Assembly: GCF_014673215.1 (NCBI RefSeq)
Contig: NZ_JACWMS010000001.1
Coordinates: 806,001-870,000 of the forward strand
Reading direction: 5' to 3'
From: Gordonia hankookensis
Lineage (GTDB): Bacteria; Actinomycetota; Actinomycetes; Mycobacteriales; Mycobacteriaceae
DNA: 64,000 bases
In this document: piece after piece, positions 1 through 8,152 of the stretch
Layout of the letters: each line of letters begins with the position of its first letter
Numbering within the stretch: position 1 is the first letter of the stretch
Program-made: the position numbers and the translations under genes
Notes under the pieces: generated by a model
Seen by the model: only the letters and a program-made list of their open reading frames with translations
Database searches by the model: none
Told to the model about the DNA's origin: nothing

Positions 1-5
1 GTCGG

Positions 6-23
6 GCACTGCTCGTGCAGTGC
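6..23. terminator. Small hairpin at the left edge
   Basis: A 7-bp perfect inverted repeat, GCACTGC-tcgt-GCAGTGC, lies beyond the 3' end of the minus-strand permease gene. There is no clear U-tract. It could be a weak terminator for the permease or for a gene outside the window. Confidence 0.25.
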
Positions 24-112
24 GGAAGGCGTTCGACTCAGGCTATCGGACCCGGTCCGGCGGGCCGCCACCCTACCGGCGTGACCGGTCGGGTGAGAGG
101 TGTCGGGCGTCG

Positions 113-1624
113 CTATCGCCCTTCTTCGGTCCCCACCGGATCGGCGATCTCACCGCGCTCCCGTTTGCCGACCATCGAATGGCGCTGGCCATAGAGGAAG
201 TAGACGGCCACACCGATCACCATCCAGACGACGAACCGGATCCAGGTGAGGGCCGAGAGGTTCAGCATCAGCCACAGACACGCGAGGATCGCCAATACCG
301 GGATCACCGGACCGCCCGGCACGGTGAAGCCCCGGTCGAGGTCTGGCCGGGTCCGGCGCAGCACCATCACGCCGCCGGCCACCACGATGAAGGCGAACAG
401 GGTGCCGACGTTCACCATCTCCTCGAGCTTGTCGATCGGGAAGAACCCGGCGACGATGGCGACCACGACACCGATGAGGATCGTCAGGCGGGCGGGTGTC
501 CCGAACCGGGGATGGGTCTTCGACATCGCACGCGGCAGGAGGCCGTCGCGGCACATCGCGAACAGAATGCGCGACTGACCGAGCATCAGGACCATCACGA
601 CCGTTGTCAGGCCCGCGAGCGCTCCGATGGCGATAACCTTCTCCGCCCAGGTCACCCCGTTCAGCGCAAAGGCGTCCGCGAGATTCGCCGCGTCGCCGTC
701 TTCGGTGGTGGCGAGCTGCTTGTAGCTGACCATGCCGGTCACCACGATCGTGACGAGAACGTAGAGCACCGTCACGATGGCCAGCGAGCCGAGGATGCCG
801 CGCGGGACATCCTTTCTCGGGTTCTTGGTCTCCTCCGCGGTGGTCGCGACGACGTCGAACCCGATGAACGCGAAGAACACGATGGACGCGGCGGCCAGCA
901 CGCCGTACCAGCCATAGGAACTGTCCCCACCACCGGTGAGGAGCGAGAACAGGGTGGAGTCCACGGACTTCTCGGTGCCGGCACCGTGCTCCGCCGGAGG
1001 CACGAACGGCGTGTAGTTGTCGGCCTTGACGTAGAAGAAGCCCACGATGATCACCATCAGGACCACGGCGACCTTGATCGCGGTGATGATCGCCGACACC
1101 TGCGACGACAACCTCGTCCCGAGGACAAGCAGCGTCGTCACGATGGCGATGATGACCATCGCGCCCCAGTCGACGTCGTGTCCCCCGATGTCGACGGTGC
1201 CGCCGGCGAACCCGAACACGCTGCCGAGATAACTGGACCAGCCCTTGGCCACCACCGCGGCGCCGACCGCGAACTCCAGGATGAGATCCCACCCGAGGAT
1301 CCACGCCAAGAACTCGCCGAACGTGGCGTAGCCGAAGGTGTAGGCCGAACCGGCAACCGGGACCGTCGAGGCGAACTCGGCGTAGCAGAGCGCGGCGAGC
1401 GCGCAGGCGATCGCCGCCATCACGAACGACACCGAGATGGCCGGACCGGCCTTGTCGCCGGCGATAGAGGCGGTGATGGTGAAGATGCCTGCACCGATCA
1501 CCACCGACACACCGAAGACGACCAGGTTCCAGGCGGAGAGATCCTTCCGGAGTCTGTGCTCCGGTTCATCCGTGTCGGCCATCGACTGCTCGATGGTCTT
1601 CCTGCGGGTGAGCGGATTGGCCAT
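113..1624 (-). CDS. APC-family amino acid permease
   Basis: The 503-residue protein has about 12 hydrophobic segments. It begins with a short charged cytoplasmic stretch and then the helix-1 pattern WNLVVFGVSVVIGAGIFTITA, whose GAGIF core is typical of APC-superfamily permeases of the cationic amino acid transporter (YhdG/CAT) type. It should act in the plasma membrane as a proton- or gradient-coupled amino acid importer or exchanger. The substrate cannot be told from sequence. The ATG is preceded by GGGAGG about 8 nt upstream. The length fits the family. It stands alone, with the next gene 157 bp away on the same strand. Confidence 0.9.
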   Translation of the reverse strand: MANPLTRRKTIEQSMADTDEPEHRLRKDLSAWNLVVFGVSVVIGAGIFTITASIAGDKAGPAISVSFVMAAIACALAALCYAEFASTVPVAGSAYTFGYATFGEFLAWILGWDLILEFAVGAAVVAKGWSSYLGSVFGFAGGTVDIGGHDVDWGAMVIIAIVTTLLVLGTRLSSQVSAIITAIKVAVVLMVIIVGFFYVKADNYTPFVPPAEHGAGTEKSVDSTLFSLLTGGGDSSYGWYGVLAAASIVFFAFIGFDVVATTAEETKNPRKDVPRGILGSLAIVTVLYVLVTIVVTGMVSYKQLATTEDGDAANLADAFALNGVTWAEKVIAIGALAGLTTVVMVLMLGQSRILFAMCRDGLLPRAMSKTHPRFGTPARLTILIGVVVAIVAGFFPIDKLEEMVNVGTLFAFIVVAGGVMVLRRTRPDLDRGFTVPGGPVIPVLAILACLWLMLNLSALTWIRFVVWMVIGVAVYFLYGQRHSMVGKRERGEIADPVGTEEGR

Positions 1625-1781
1625 CCGATGGACCTCCCGTTACCCGAGCCGGCGACAGGATCGCTGCCCGACTCGATCGTCGCGAACGTCTGGTGAAGCG
1701 ATTGCCTACGCTAGCCCACAGTCACGGGAGACGCGGCACGAATGCCGGTTCGCGTGTCCCGTCTGGCGGTCGCCGTGGTTC

Positions 1782-2705
1782 TCAGTTCCCGGTGCCGCGG
1801 TCGATGTCGGGTTCGAGATAGATGACCCGCGCCTGCGGCACCGCCGAACGCACCCGGACCTCGGCCGCATCGATCGTGTGCGCGACAGTGATGGCGTCGG
1901 CGCCCGCCGGAATGGCGATCTTCGCGGCGACGAGAAGTTCCTCGGGCCCGAGGTATTGGGTCTTCATGTGGATGACTCGGTCGACGCCGGCTGCGGCCAG
2001 TGCCGTCAACAACGCCTGTTCCTCGTCCTCGGTCGCCCCTTCGCCGATCAGCAGGCTCTTCATCTCCACGATCAGGACGGTGGCGATGACACCGAGCAGG
2101 ACGCCGATGGCCAGGGTGCCGATGCCGTCCCACACCGCGTCTCCGGTCAGCATCGTGAGTCCGACACCGGCCAGCGCGAGCGCCAGGCCGATCAGTGCGC
2201 CGGAGTCTTCGAGCAGCACCACCGGCAACTCGGGCGACCGTGAATTGCGGATGAAGCGCCACCAGCTCGCCTTGCCCTTCAAGGGCTTCGATTCACGGTA
2301 GGCGGTGGTGAAGCTGTATCCCTCGAGGCAGATGGCCAACCCCAGGATGATGACCGCCACGAGCGGCGACTCGAGATCGTGGTCATGGGCATGCTGGATT
2401 TTGTGGATGCCCTCGTAGATCGCGAACAGCGAGCCCAGGCTGAACAACACCAGGGCGACGACGAAGGAGTAGAAATAGCGGCTGCGCCCATACCCGAAAG
2501 GGTGCAGCCGGTCTGCCTTCTTCTCGGCGCGCTGCTGGCCCAGCAGGAGAAGCCCCTGGTTCGACGTGTCCGCGACCGAATGCACCGCCTCCGCGAGCAT
2601 CGACGACGACCCGGTGATCAGGAACCCGACGAACTTCGCCAAGGCGATACCGGCATTGGCCAGCAGCGCGGCGATGATCGCCCGCTTGGAGCCCTCGACT
2701 GACAC
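1782..2705 (-). CDS. Cation diffusion facilitator (CDF) metal transporter
   Basis: The 307-residue membrane protein starts SVEGSKRAIIAALLANAGIALAK and contains GSSSMLAEAVHSVADTSNQ. This matches the CDF helix-2 signature with the usual His/Asp metal site (AEAVHSVADT). CDF proteins export divalent metals (Zn, Fe, Co, Mn) by proton antiport. The family's His-rich loop is short here, and HPFGYGRSRYFYSF is the common loop motif. The start is GTG with AAGGAG at an ideal distance. A C-terminal cytoplasmic metal-binding-like domain follows. The specific metal is not predictable. Confidence 0.9.
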   Translation of the reverse strand: MSVEGSKRAIIAALLANAGIALAKFVGFLITGSSSMLAEAVHSVADTSNQGLLLLGQQRAEKKADRLHPFGYGRSRYFYSFVVALVLFSLGSLFAIYEGIHKIQHAHDHDLESPLVAVIILGLAICLEGYSFTTAYRESKPLKGKASWWRFIRNSRSPELPVVLLEDSGALIGLALALAGVGLTMLTGDAVWDGIGTLAIGVLLGVIATVLIVEMKSLLIGEGATEDEEQALLTALAAAGVDRVIHMKTQYLGPEELLVAAKIAIPAGADAITVAHTIDAAEVRVRSAVPQARVIYLEPDIDRGTGN

Positions 2706-2841
2706 GTTGTTCTCCTTGGTTCGCGCGGCCGACCACGCAACTGTCGACTGTCAGACGGCCCGGACGGACTGTACCGATTTGTCGGTTTCGGCGAGAACTG
2801 AACCCCACCGAGACAGGCCCTTCGAGGAAATGAGCCTGTAG

Positions 2842-2881
2842 AAAAATGACCAAGGGGCCACCGAGCGCCGGTGGCCCCTTG
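2842..2881 (-). terminator. Intrinsic terminator of the ESX operon
   Basis: There is a 13-bp perfect stem (2851-2863 with 2869-2881, CAAGGGGCCACCG paired to its complement) and a 5-nt loop. On the minus strand it is followed by TCATTTTT. It lies 16 nt past the last WXG100 gene and should end the whole minus-strand operon. Confidence 0.85.
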
Positions 2882-2896
2882 TACGTGATCCGTCGG

Positions 2897-3199
2897 TCAG
2901 AAGGTGCCCTTGAAGGTGTTGCCGATCGACCTGTCGGTCTCGCCCATGCGATCCGAGGCGTTCTGCACACCTCGGCCCAGTCCGTTGAGCTGCTCGCGCG
3001 CCTGGCCGAACAGGGTGTCCCACCGGGCTTGGGCGTCCTGGTAGTGAGCGGCGGCGTCGGGTGATGTCCAGTTGCCCTGCAGCTGGTGGACCTGCCGCTT
3101 GAGCTGGCCGGCGAGCTGCTCGAGGGCATTGAACTGCTGGTGGATGTTGCCCGACAGATCACCGAGATTGCCGTGGTCGTAACTGATCGCGCCTGTCAT
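2897..3199 (-). CDS. WXG100-family protein, EsxA-like
   Basis: The protein is 100 residues, the usual size for ESAT-6-like proteins, and is predicted to be a helix-turn-helix hairpin secreted by a type VII system as a heterodimer with its neighbour. The turn region reads GNWTSPDA, so the conserved Trp is present but the WXG glycine is serine. The C-terminal half is helical and lacks an obvious YxxxD/E signal, as is normal for EsxA-type partners. AAGGAG lies 5 nt before the ATG. It is the last gene of the operon, 54 bp behind the second Esx gene. Confidence 0.85.
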   Translation of the reverse strand: MTGAISYDHGNLGDLSGNIHQQFNALEQLAGQLKRQVHQLQGNWTSPDAAAHYQDAQARWDTLFGQAREQLNGLGRGVQNASDRMGETDRSIGNTFKGTF

Positions 3200-3253
3200 G
3201 ATGTCTCCTTGAGAGTGGTTTGGACGGTTGGTCGACGGTGTGCGCTGCCCGGA

Positions 3254-3586
3254 TCAGATCCTCAGGCCACCGTCGATGCTCGCGGTGATCGCCTGTCCCA
3301 CACTGTGGTCGAGATCCTCGTAGCCGCTGAAGCCGCTGGTCAGATTGTTCTCGATCTCCTGGAGGATGGCCTGCAGTTTGGCTGCCGATCCCTGCCAGTC
3401 GCTGCTGGTGTTGCCGAATGCGACCTGCGCGATGCCCTTCCATCCGACCTGGCCGTTCTCGGTGTGGCCCTGGATCGATCGCAGGATTCCCTGCATCTCG
3501 TTCACGATCTGGCTGATCGCCTTTGCGGACGCGTGTGCGTCGCCCAGATCGACTTTGACCACACCGTGGCCGCCTGGTTCGGTCAT
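3254..3586 (-). CDS. WXG100-family protein, EsxB-like
   Basis: The 110-residue protein has the WXG turn as VGWKG in the middle of two predicted amphipathic helices, as in CFP-10. A second tryptophan sits in SSDWQGS. The C-terminal FSGYEDLDHSVG resembles the YxxxD/E secretion signal found on EsxB-type partners (Y-E-D-L-D). It probably pairs with the protein encoded 54 bp downstream. GGAG precedes the ATG. The gap of 124 bp from espG could hold a separate promoter, although none is clear. Confidence 0.85.
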   Translation of the reverse strand: MTEPGGHGVVKVDLGDAHASAKAISQIVNEMQGILRSIQGHTENGQVGWKGIAQVAFGNTSSDWQGSAAKLQAILQEIENNLTSGFSGYEDLDHSVGQAITASIDGGLRI

Positions 3587-3710
3587 GTTGTGTCTCCTTC
3601 TGTGTTACGGCACCGCACGGCGATGCCCCGTTGGTATCCGAATAGAGCGGCCCGCTCGCGGTGCTCCCGGCGCCGATGACACAGATACCCTGACAATTCC
3701 CCCGCCCGGG

Positions 3711-4532
3711 TCATGGCATCCACCGTCCCTCGGGCAAGGTCTCGATCAGCAGGCCGATGGCCTGACCGATGCGATGTCCACTGCCCGGGGAGAGGGTGGT
3801 CCACACCCGCCCGTCCGGAGACTTGCTGGGACTGGCGACGATTCGACCCCGATCGGTGTCGAAAACTGCCAGTGCACCAGAAGATTGGGCGCAGGCACCC
3901 CCGGTCCAGGAGACCGCGACGATCTCCGATCGGGCGTGACAGCTCATGAGCGCCGATGCCATCGCGATGGCATCAGAACTCGGAGCGCCGAGCGCGTGCA
4001 GTGCGTCGGCGGTGTCGTTCGAGTTCCGACAGTGGGCGAGGCGCGTCGCCAGTTCATCTGCCGGAGCGCTGAATCCGGCGATGTCGGCACCGACCGCCTC
4101 GCCGAACTCCCGAGCCACGATGGCCCCCAGCTCGGTTGCCTGGGTCACCGCCGGCCGCCCGATCTCGATGCGTGATCCCTCACGACGAGCGAGCACATGG
4201 TCGTGCCCGTTGCGCGCCAAGCAGATCCGCTGAATCCCGCCGGTCGGACCCGGACTGGCCGGCATGGTCCGGATCTCGAGCTGACGCTCGGGCGCGGACA
4301 GCACTCGCAGTGCGGCGGCGAGCCACCCCGTCGGCTCACCGCCGTCGAGGAGCCCGAGTTCACCGATCGTCTGGTCCGCACCCACGGTGGCAGCAGCGTG
4401 ATCGTCGAAATCCGAGTGAGCAGCCCACAGGTCCAACACGACCGGCCAGGTCTGTACACCCGCGCGTTCGCCGAGTCGCCTCAGGACGTCCACGTCGAGC
4501 GTGACCCGCTCCTGGGATGTCACACCGTGCAC
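3711..4532 (-). CDS. EspG-family chaperone for PE/PPE proteins
   Basis: The 273-residue protein fits the EspG family (ESX secretion-associated), cytosolic chaperones that bind the PPE tip of PE-PPE dimers and keep them soluble until secretion. Typical features are the start TLDVDVLRRLGERAGV and a long mixed alpha/beta body containing RQLEIRTMP and GRVWTTLSPGSGHRIGQAIGLLIETLPEG. A longer open frame upstream runs antiparallel through the PPE gene and is not coding. I chose GTG at 4532, which has GGGGAGG 5 nt upstream and follows the PPE stop by 1 nt. A GTG at 4523 is a weaker alternative. Confidence 0.85.
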   Translation of the reverse strand: MHGVTSQERVTLDVDVLRRLGERAGVQTWPVVLDLWAAHSDFDDHAAATVGADQTIGELGLLDGGEPTGWLAAALRVLSAPERQLEIRTMPASPGPTGGIQRICLARNGHDHVLARREGSRIEIGRPAVTQATELGAIVAREFGEAVGADIAGFSAPADELATRLAHCRNSNDTADALHALGAPSSDAIAMASALMSCHARSEIVAVSWTGGACAQSSGALAVFDTDRGRIVASPSKSPDGRVWTTLSPGSGHRIGQAIGLLIETLPEGRWMP

Positions 4533-4533
4533 G

Positions 4534-5574
4534 TCAGCCTCCCCGACGCTGGTCGAGGGAGAGGGTCTCGGTGAGATATCGCGGGTCGAGTGACCGCGCT
4601 CCGGCATCCGAGACATGGTGCGCAGCAGGTTGTTCGGCGACCGCGAGCTCGGCCCATGTGGACGAGGACCGCTCGTCGGCCGCCGACGCCGACGGACCAT
4701 GCGAGTCGTCGGTCTGCTCCGAGACCATCGGCCCGCGCGCGACGGCACGTTCCGTCGCGGCCGCTGCCGGGTGCGTGGCCATCGGCCCCATCGGGGTGTT
4801 CGACGCCGGGGACCCGGACGGTGTGGTCGCCGCCGGAACGGGCGTGCCACCACCGGCCCCGCCGGCGAGGATCGTCGGCGCGTAGCCGGTCTTCTCCGGC
4901 GGCGGCGCGACACCACCCATGGGTATGCCGCCCATCGAGACTGGCGCCGACACCGTCGAAGGCGCCGGATGTGTGGCCGCACGTGCCGCCGCCTGCCGCG
5001 CGGCGCGCTCAGCCCCCAGCGGACCCGCGGACACGAGATCAGGAGCAGGCCGGGAGTCTGTCCACGGGCGCGCCGCAGATTCGGTGGCGGCCTCGTAGGT
5101 CTCCATCACGCGCGCAGCCCGCAATTTCTGGTCGTGCAGCGCACGCTCGGCATGTGCGGCAGCACCGACGAGGGCCGGTGCGAGCGCACTGACGACCGTG
5201 GCCGCGTGCATCGCCTTCTCGGCGACGTCGACCTCGACGATGTTCGGCATGGTCAGGCGGGCCACCGTGACCGCCGCCGCCTGACCTTCCGCACGCCCGG
5301 CATTGCGACCGGCCGCGGCGGCCGTCTCGGCGAACCAGGGTGCGAGTCGCGTCAGCTTCTCGAACGCCGCGCTGGTGTGCGGTGATCGCCAGTTCAGCCC
5401 GAGCGCGGCCAGGATCGAGCCGTACTCGGTGGCCGCGGACGCCAACTCGGCGGACACCGTGCCCCAGGCGAGGCCGGCATCCGTCAGGGGCCCGGGGCCG
5501 GGGCCGTCGCCGAGGTCGAAGGCGAGCTTCTCGGTGGGACGTGCGTCCCAGATGACTCCGGTGAAGCCGGTCAA
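4534..5574 (-). CDS. PPE-family-like protein
   Basis: The 346-residue protein has an N-terminal helical domain like PPE proteins. It opens with GVIWDARPTEKLAFDLGDGPG, where mycobacterial PPEs have a Pro-Pro-Glu motif (here PTE). A later tryptophan motif, LNWRSPHTSAAFEKL, matches the PPE W-x-S/G turn. After about residue 180 the sequence is low-complexity and rich in Ala, Pro and Gly. The start is TTG, supported by GAGAGGAG 7 nt upstream. It is expected to pair with the PE-like protein just upstream and to be handled by EspG just downstream. Confidence 0.8.
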   Translation of the reverse strand: MTGFTGVIWDARPTEKLAFDLGDGPGPGPLTDAGLAWGTVSAELASAATEYGSILAALGLNWRSPHTSAAFEKLTRLAPWFAETAAAAGRNAGRAEGQAAAVTVARLTMPNIVEVDVAEKAMHAATVVSALAPALVGAAAHAERALHDQKLRAARVMETYEAATESAARPWTDSRPAPDLVSAGPLGAERAARQAAARAATHPAPSTVSAPVSMGGIPMGGVAPPPEKTGYAPTILAGGAGGGTPVPAATTPSGSPASNTPMGPMATHPAAAATERAVARGPMVSEQTDDSHGPSASAADERSSSTWAELAVAEQPAAHHVSDAGARSLDPRYLTETLSLDQRRGG

Positions 5575-5632
5575 CTCACGCTCCTCTCGTCGATCGTCGG
5601 ATCGGATGGCCAGATCTGCATCGGCCGTGGCG

Positions 5633-5959
5633 TCAGGCGTTCGCGCTCCGGATCACGGATGCCGCGTCGTCGTCGCCCGCCCGGTACCCGGTCGACTGAG
5701 CGCGCAGCACCGCGGCGATCTTGCGGAGTTCCTCGACCCCGCGGGCGGAGTCCGAGGCGAATGTCTCGGCCACCGCGTTGAAACTCCTGGCCGATGTCTC
5801 CGACACCTCGTCCCGGCCGGCGGCGTGCACGGTCAGCGCAGGCGCGGCCGCTCCCAGTGACTGCTCGAGCCGATCAGCGAGCCGGTCGAGACGCCCGGCC
5901 GCCGAGATCAGTTCTGCCGGGTCGACATCGAGCTGCGCGTCAGTCATCTCGCCGGTCAT
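5633..5959 (-). CDS. PE-like small helical protein
   Basis: The 108-residue Ala-rich protein is predicted to be a two-helix hairpin: LDVDPAELISAAGRLDRLADRLEQ, then VSETSARSFNAVAETFASDSARGVEELRKIAAVLRAQSTGYRAGDDDAASVI. The ending Y-R-A-G-D-D fits the YxxxD/E type VII signal. Position directly before the PPE gene (58 bp) is the canonical PE-PPE order, so I infer that it is the PE partner. The DUF2563/EspC-like families are alternatives. Starts at 5959 (GAGG upstream) and 5947 are both possible. Confidence 0.7.
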   Translation of the reverse strand: MTGEMTDAQLDVDPAELISAAGRLDRLADRLEQSLGAAAPALTVHAAGRDEVSETSARSFNAVAETFASDSARGVEELRKIAAVLRAQSTGYRAGDDDAASVIRSANA

Positions 5960-6013
5960 GTGTCCTCGTTCCGGTCGGTGTTCTGGTCGTGGTCAGGGTG
6001 TGGTGCCCGGGAC

Positions 6014-7402
6014 TCATGCCCCGGTGGTCGGACCGCCTGGCGGCGGTCCCAGCCGGAGCTCGATGTCGGGCGACGGCGGGCTCTCCGGTTCGTGCTCGTA
6101 CCCGAGTACGGCGGGAACAACATCGGGTACCTCGCCGACCACCTGCTGTCCGTTGTCCTCGGTCACCAGGTAGTCGGGCACCTGGTGTTGTTCGTTGGAC
6201 GCACCGGCGCCGCGTGCGGTTCCCGCCGCCCCCATCGGCGCCATGGACGCAGGCATCGCGTTGGTCGAAGTCACGGTCCCGCGCGTGGCCTGCTGCGGGC
6301 TGTAGCCGGCCGGTTCGGTCATCCCGAGGGCGGGGCTGCTGAACGGGCGCGGCGCCAGAGGTGCCGCTGCGGCACCGACAGCGCCGATGCCGCCACCGCC
6401 GCCCGCATGCCCTTTGCCGCCACCGCCGCCTGCATGCCCTTTGCCGCCACCGCCGGCGCCCCCACCGCCGGGACCGCCGCCCTTGCCCGCGGCCGGCTCC
6501 CCCTTCGCGGACGTGAGCGGGTCCACCTTGGCGCTCGACAACATGCTGCTCACCGGTGACGCGATCATCGACGGCAGTTCGGACGCCGACGACACGGCCG
6601 GGGATGCGCCGTCGAGGACCGCGCTGGCGACCGCGAACGGCGACTGCGCCGAGCTCGCGGGTGTGGGTGCGTTGGTGATCGGCACCGGTGCGCCGTTCGT
6701 CGTCATCTTCGCCGTGGGTCCCAGCAGCTGCGCACGGGTGAGGGCGACTTGAGCGGTCGCCTCGGCGAGACCCTCGGTGGCGAATCCGACCGCCGCGCCC
6801 TGCCCGAACGGCGTCATGATGAGCGGGATGGTCGCGGAGATCTTGCCGATCGTCGCCGCGATGATCGCCTGCACCGCCGCGAGACCCGCCCCGACGATCC
6901 CGGCCGCGGCCTGGATGTCGAACGACATCCCGGTGCCCTGCGTCGTGACGTTCGCGGTGTCGCCGGTCGCGATCGCCGATTTGCCGACGGCTGCGGTCGA
7001 CGCGGTCCCGGTCCAGAGTTTGTCGAGCGCCTTGACCGCCCCGGAACTCATGGACATCGTCGTCTCGAGCACTTTCGACAGGCTCTGGAAGATCGCCGAG
7101 GGATCGAAATCGCCGGCCCCGAGGTTTCCGGTGCCGAATCCGCCGAGCAGATCGGTCAGCGGTTTGATGAGGATGTCGAGGTTGATCGGCGGCAACGACG
7201 GCAGCCCCGGGAGCGGAGCCGACGGTGGCGGCATCACCGGCAACGCGGGCAACCCGTGACCGGCCAGGACGTCGGCGACCGACTTGTCCAGGATCGGACC
7301 CAGCGGCGACGCGTTGATCATCTCCTGCACCGTCATGTGCGACATGGCAGGTACGTCGGGAATCCCGGCCGGCACCGGGCCGGGAAATGGCGTGCCCGTC
7401 AC
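6014..7402 (-). CDS. Gly-rich ESX-locus protein (EspA/EspB-like position)
   Basis: The 462-residue protein matches no family I can name. The first 70 residues are Pro-rich with MTVQEMINASPLGPILDKSVADVLAGHG. A central part (about 100-230) is Ala/Gly/Thr-rich and helical. A very Gly-rich hinge (about 305-350) holds a 9-residue tandem repeat, GKGHAGGGG. The tail is acidic and ends in Pro/Gly. GTG start; its first 4 bases overlap the stop of the EspC-like gene, so the two are translationally coupled. A coupled small EspC-like plus a large partner recalls EspC-EspA of M. tuberculosis, but the similarity is positional only. It may be a secreted substrate. Confidence 0.65.
   Translation of the reverse strand: MTGTPFPGPVPAGIPDVPAMSHMTVQEMINASPLGPILDKSVADVLAGHGLPALPVMPPPSAPLPGLPSLPPINLDILIKPLTDLLGGFGTGNLGAGDFDPSAIFQSLSKVLETTMSMSSGAVKALDKLWTGTASTAAVGKSAIATGDTANVTTQGTGMSFDIQAAAGIVGAGLAAVQAIIAATIGKISATIPLIMTPFGQGAAVGFATEGLAEATAQVALTRAQLLGPTAKMTTNGAPVPITNAPTPASSAQSPFAVASAVLDGASPAVSSASELPSMIASPVSSMLSSAKVDPLTSAKGEPAAGKGGGPGGGGAGGGGKGHAGGGGGKGHAGGGGGIGAVGAAAAPLAPRPFSSPALGMTEPAGYSPQQATRGTVTSTNAMPASMAPMGAAGTARGAGASNEQHQVPDYLVTEDNGQQVVGEVPDVVPAVLGYEHEPESPPSPDIELRLGPPPGGPTTGA
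6405..6458. repeat. 27-bp tandem repeat inside the Gly-rich gene
   Basis: Two adjacent 27-bp copies begin at 6405 and 6432, each starting GCATGCCCTTTGCC. They encode the 9-residue unit GKGHAGGGG on the minus strand. Copy number may vary between strains. Confidence 0.7.
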
Positions 7403-7707
7403 CGGACCGATCGGATCGCGGAACCGGCTGCCGCATCCTCGGATTGGAACTCGGCCAGACCCGCGAACGTCGCTGCTGCGGTTCCGGCATGGACCGCGGC
7501 GAGGTTGCCGACCGACATCAGATGATTGGCCTGCGCCACTATGAACGACGCCAGGAACTCCTGGCCGATGAGTCCGAACACCGGGACCATCACGGCGGTG
7601 TTCGCCGCGGCGTTGATCGACCCGGCGGCACCGACCGCGGTGGCCATGGCAGCACTCGTGGCACCGAAGGCCTCGACCACCTCCGGCACAACCGTCACAT
7701 CGCTCAT
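7399..7707 (-). CDS. EspC-like type VII secretion-associated protein
   Basis: The 102-residue protein resembles the EspC/DUF2580 group: MSDVTVVPEVVEAFGATSAAMATAVGAAGSINAAANTAVMVPVFGLIGQEFLASFIVAQANHLMSVGNLAAVHAGTAAATFAG. These are small, Ala-rich, two-helix proteins secreted through ESX-1-like systems. GGGAGGG lies just upstream of the ATG. Its stop overlaps the start of the 462-aa gene by 4 bases, so the two products are probably made in equal amounts and may work together. The upstream gap to the YbaB-like gene is 108 bp. Confidence 0.7.
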   Translation of the reverse strand: MSDVTVVPEVVEAFGATSAAMATAVGAAGSINAAANTAVMVPVFGLIGQEFLASFIVAQANHLMSVGNLAAVHAGTAAATFAGLAEFQSEDAAAGSAIRSVR

Positions 7708-7815
7708 CGCTGTTCCCTCCCGTTCACGTCCATGGACGTTGCGATCATCTCGTTGATTCCTCGATCAGACGCATCCGCGACCGATCTGGTTCCCACCACG
7801 TGTCACCGGAACGGG

Positions 7816-8142
7816 TCATCCGCTCCCCGGTCGGGAGTCGAGCAGTTCCGCGAACGATTCGTTGAACTCCTCGGTGATCAGGGCGCGCTTCGCGAAGGCG
7901 CGCTGAGCCGCAAGCGCGGCGGTCCCGACGATCAGTTCACCCAGGCGTTGGCCGCCGACCTCGTTGGCTCCCGGCGCCAACCACAGACCGGTCATGGCTC
8001 CGACGCCGTCGACCTCGACGGTCACCAGATCATCGGCCGACGTCTCCCGCACACTGATCGCCGCGAACTTCTCGTTCAGCTCGTACATGCTGTTCAACTG
8101 CGCGTTGGCCCGGGCCTCGAGCTCATCCATCGCCCAACTCAT
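7816..8142 (-). CDS. YbaB/EbfC-like protein of the ESX locus (EspL-like)
   Basis: The 108-residue protein begins MSWAMDELEARANAQLNSMYELNEKF and continues into a small beta-sheet (DLVTVEVDGVGAMTGLWLAPGA) and a C-terminal helix. This is the YbaB/EbfC fold seen in EspL of ESX-1 loci. YbaB proteins are nucleoid-associated dimers, whereas those in ESX loci appear to help stabilise or regulate substrates. The longer frame upstream has no ribosome site. ATG at 8142 has GAGGGAG 5 nt before it. Confidence 0.75.
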   Translation of the reverse strand: MSWAMDELEARANAQLNSMYELNEKFAAISVRETSADDLVTVEVDGVGAMTGLWLAPGANEVGGQRLGELIVGTAALAAQRAFAKRALITEEFNESFAELLDSRPGSG

Positions 8143-8152
8143 GCCGTCTCCC

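Noticed and set aside
20-1696. Long plus-strand open frame of 558 codons opposite the permease gene
   Set aside because: It lies antisense to a clear membrane transporter, is rich in His, Asp and Arg without any domain, and is an effect of high GC in the third codon position.
4533-4982. N-terminal extension of EspG through the PPE gene
   Set aside because: The extension is Arg-rich and antiparallel-like in composition, overlaps the PPE frame on the same strand, and a good ribosome site supports GTG 4532.
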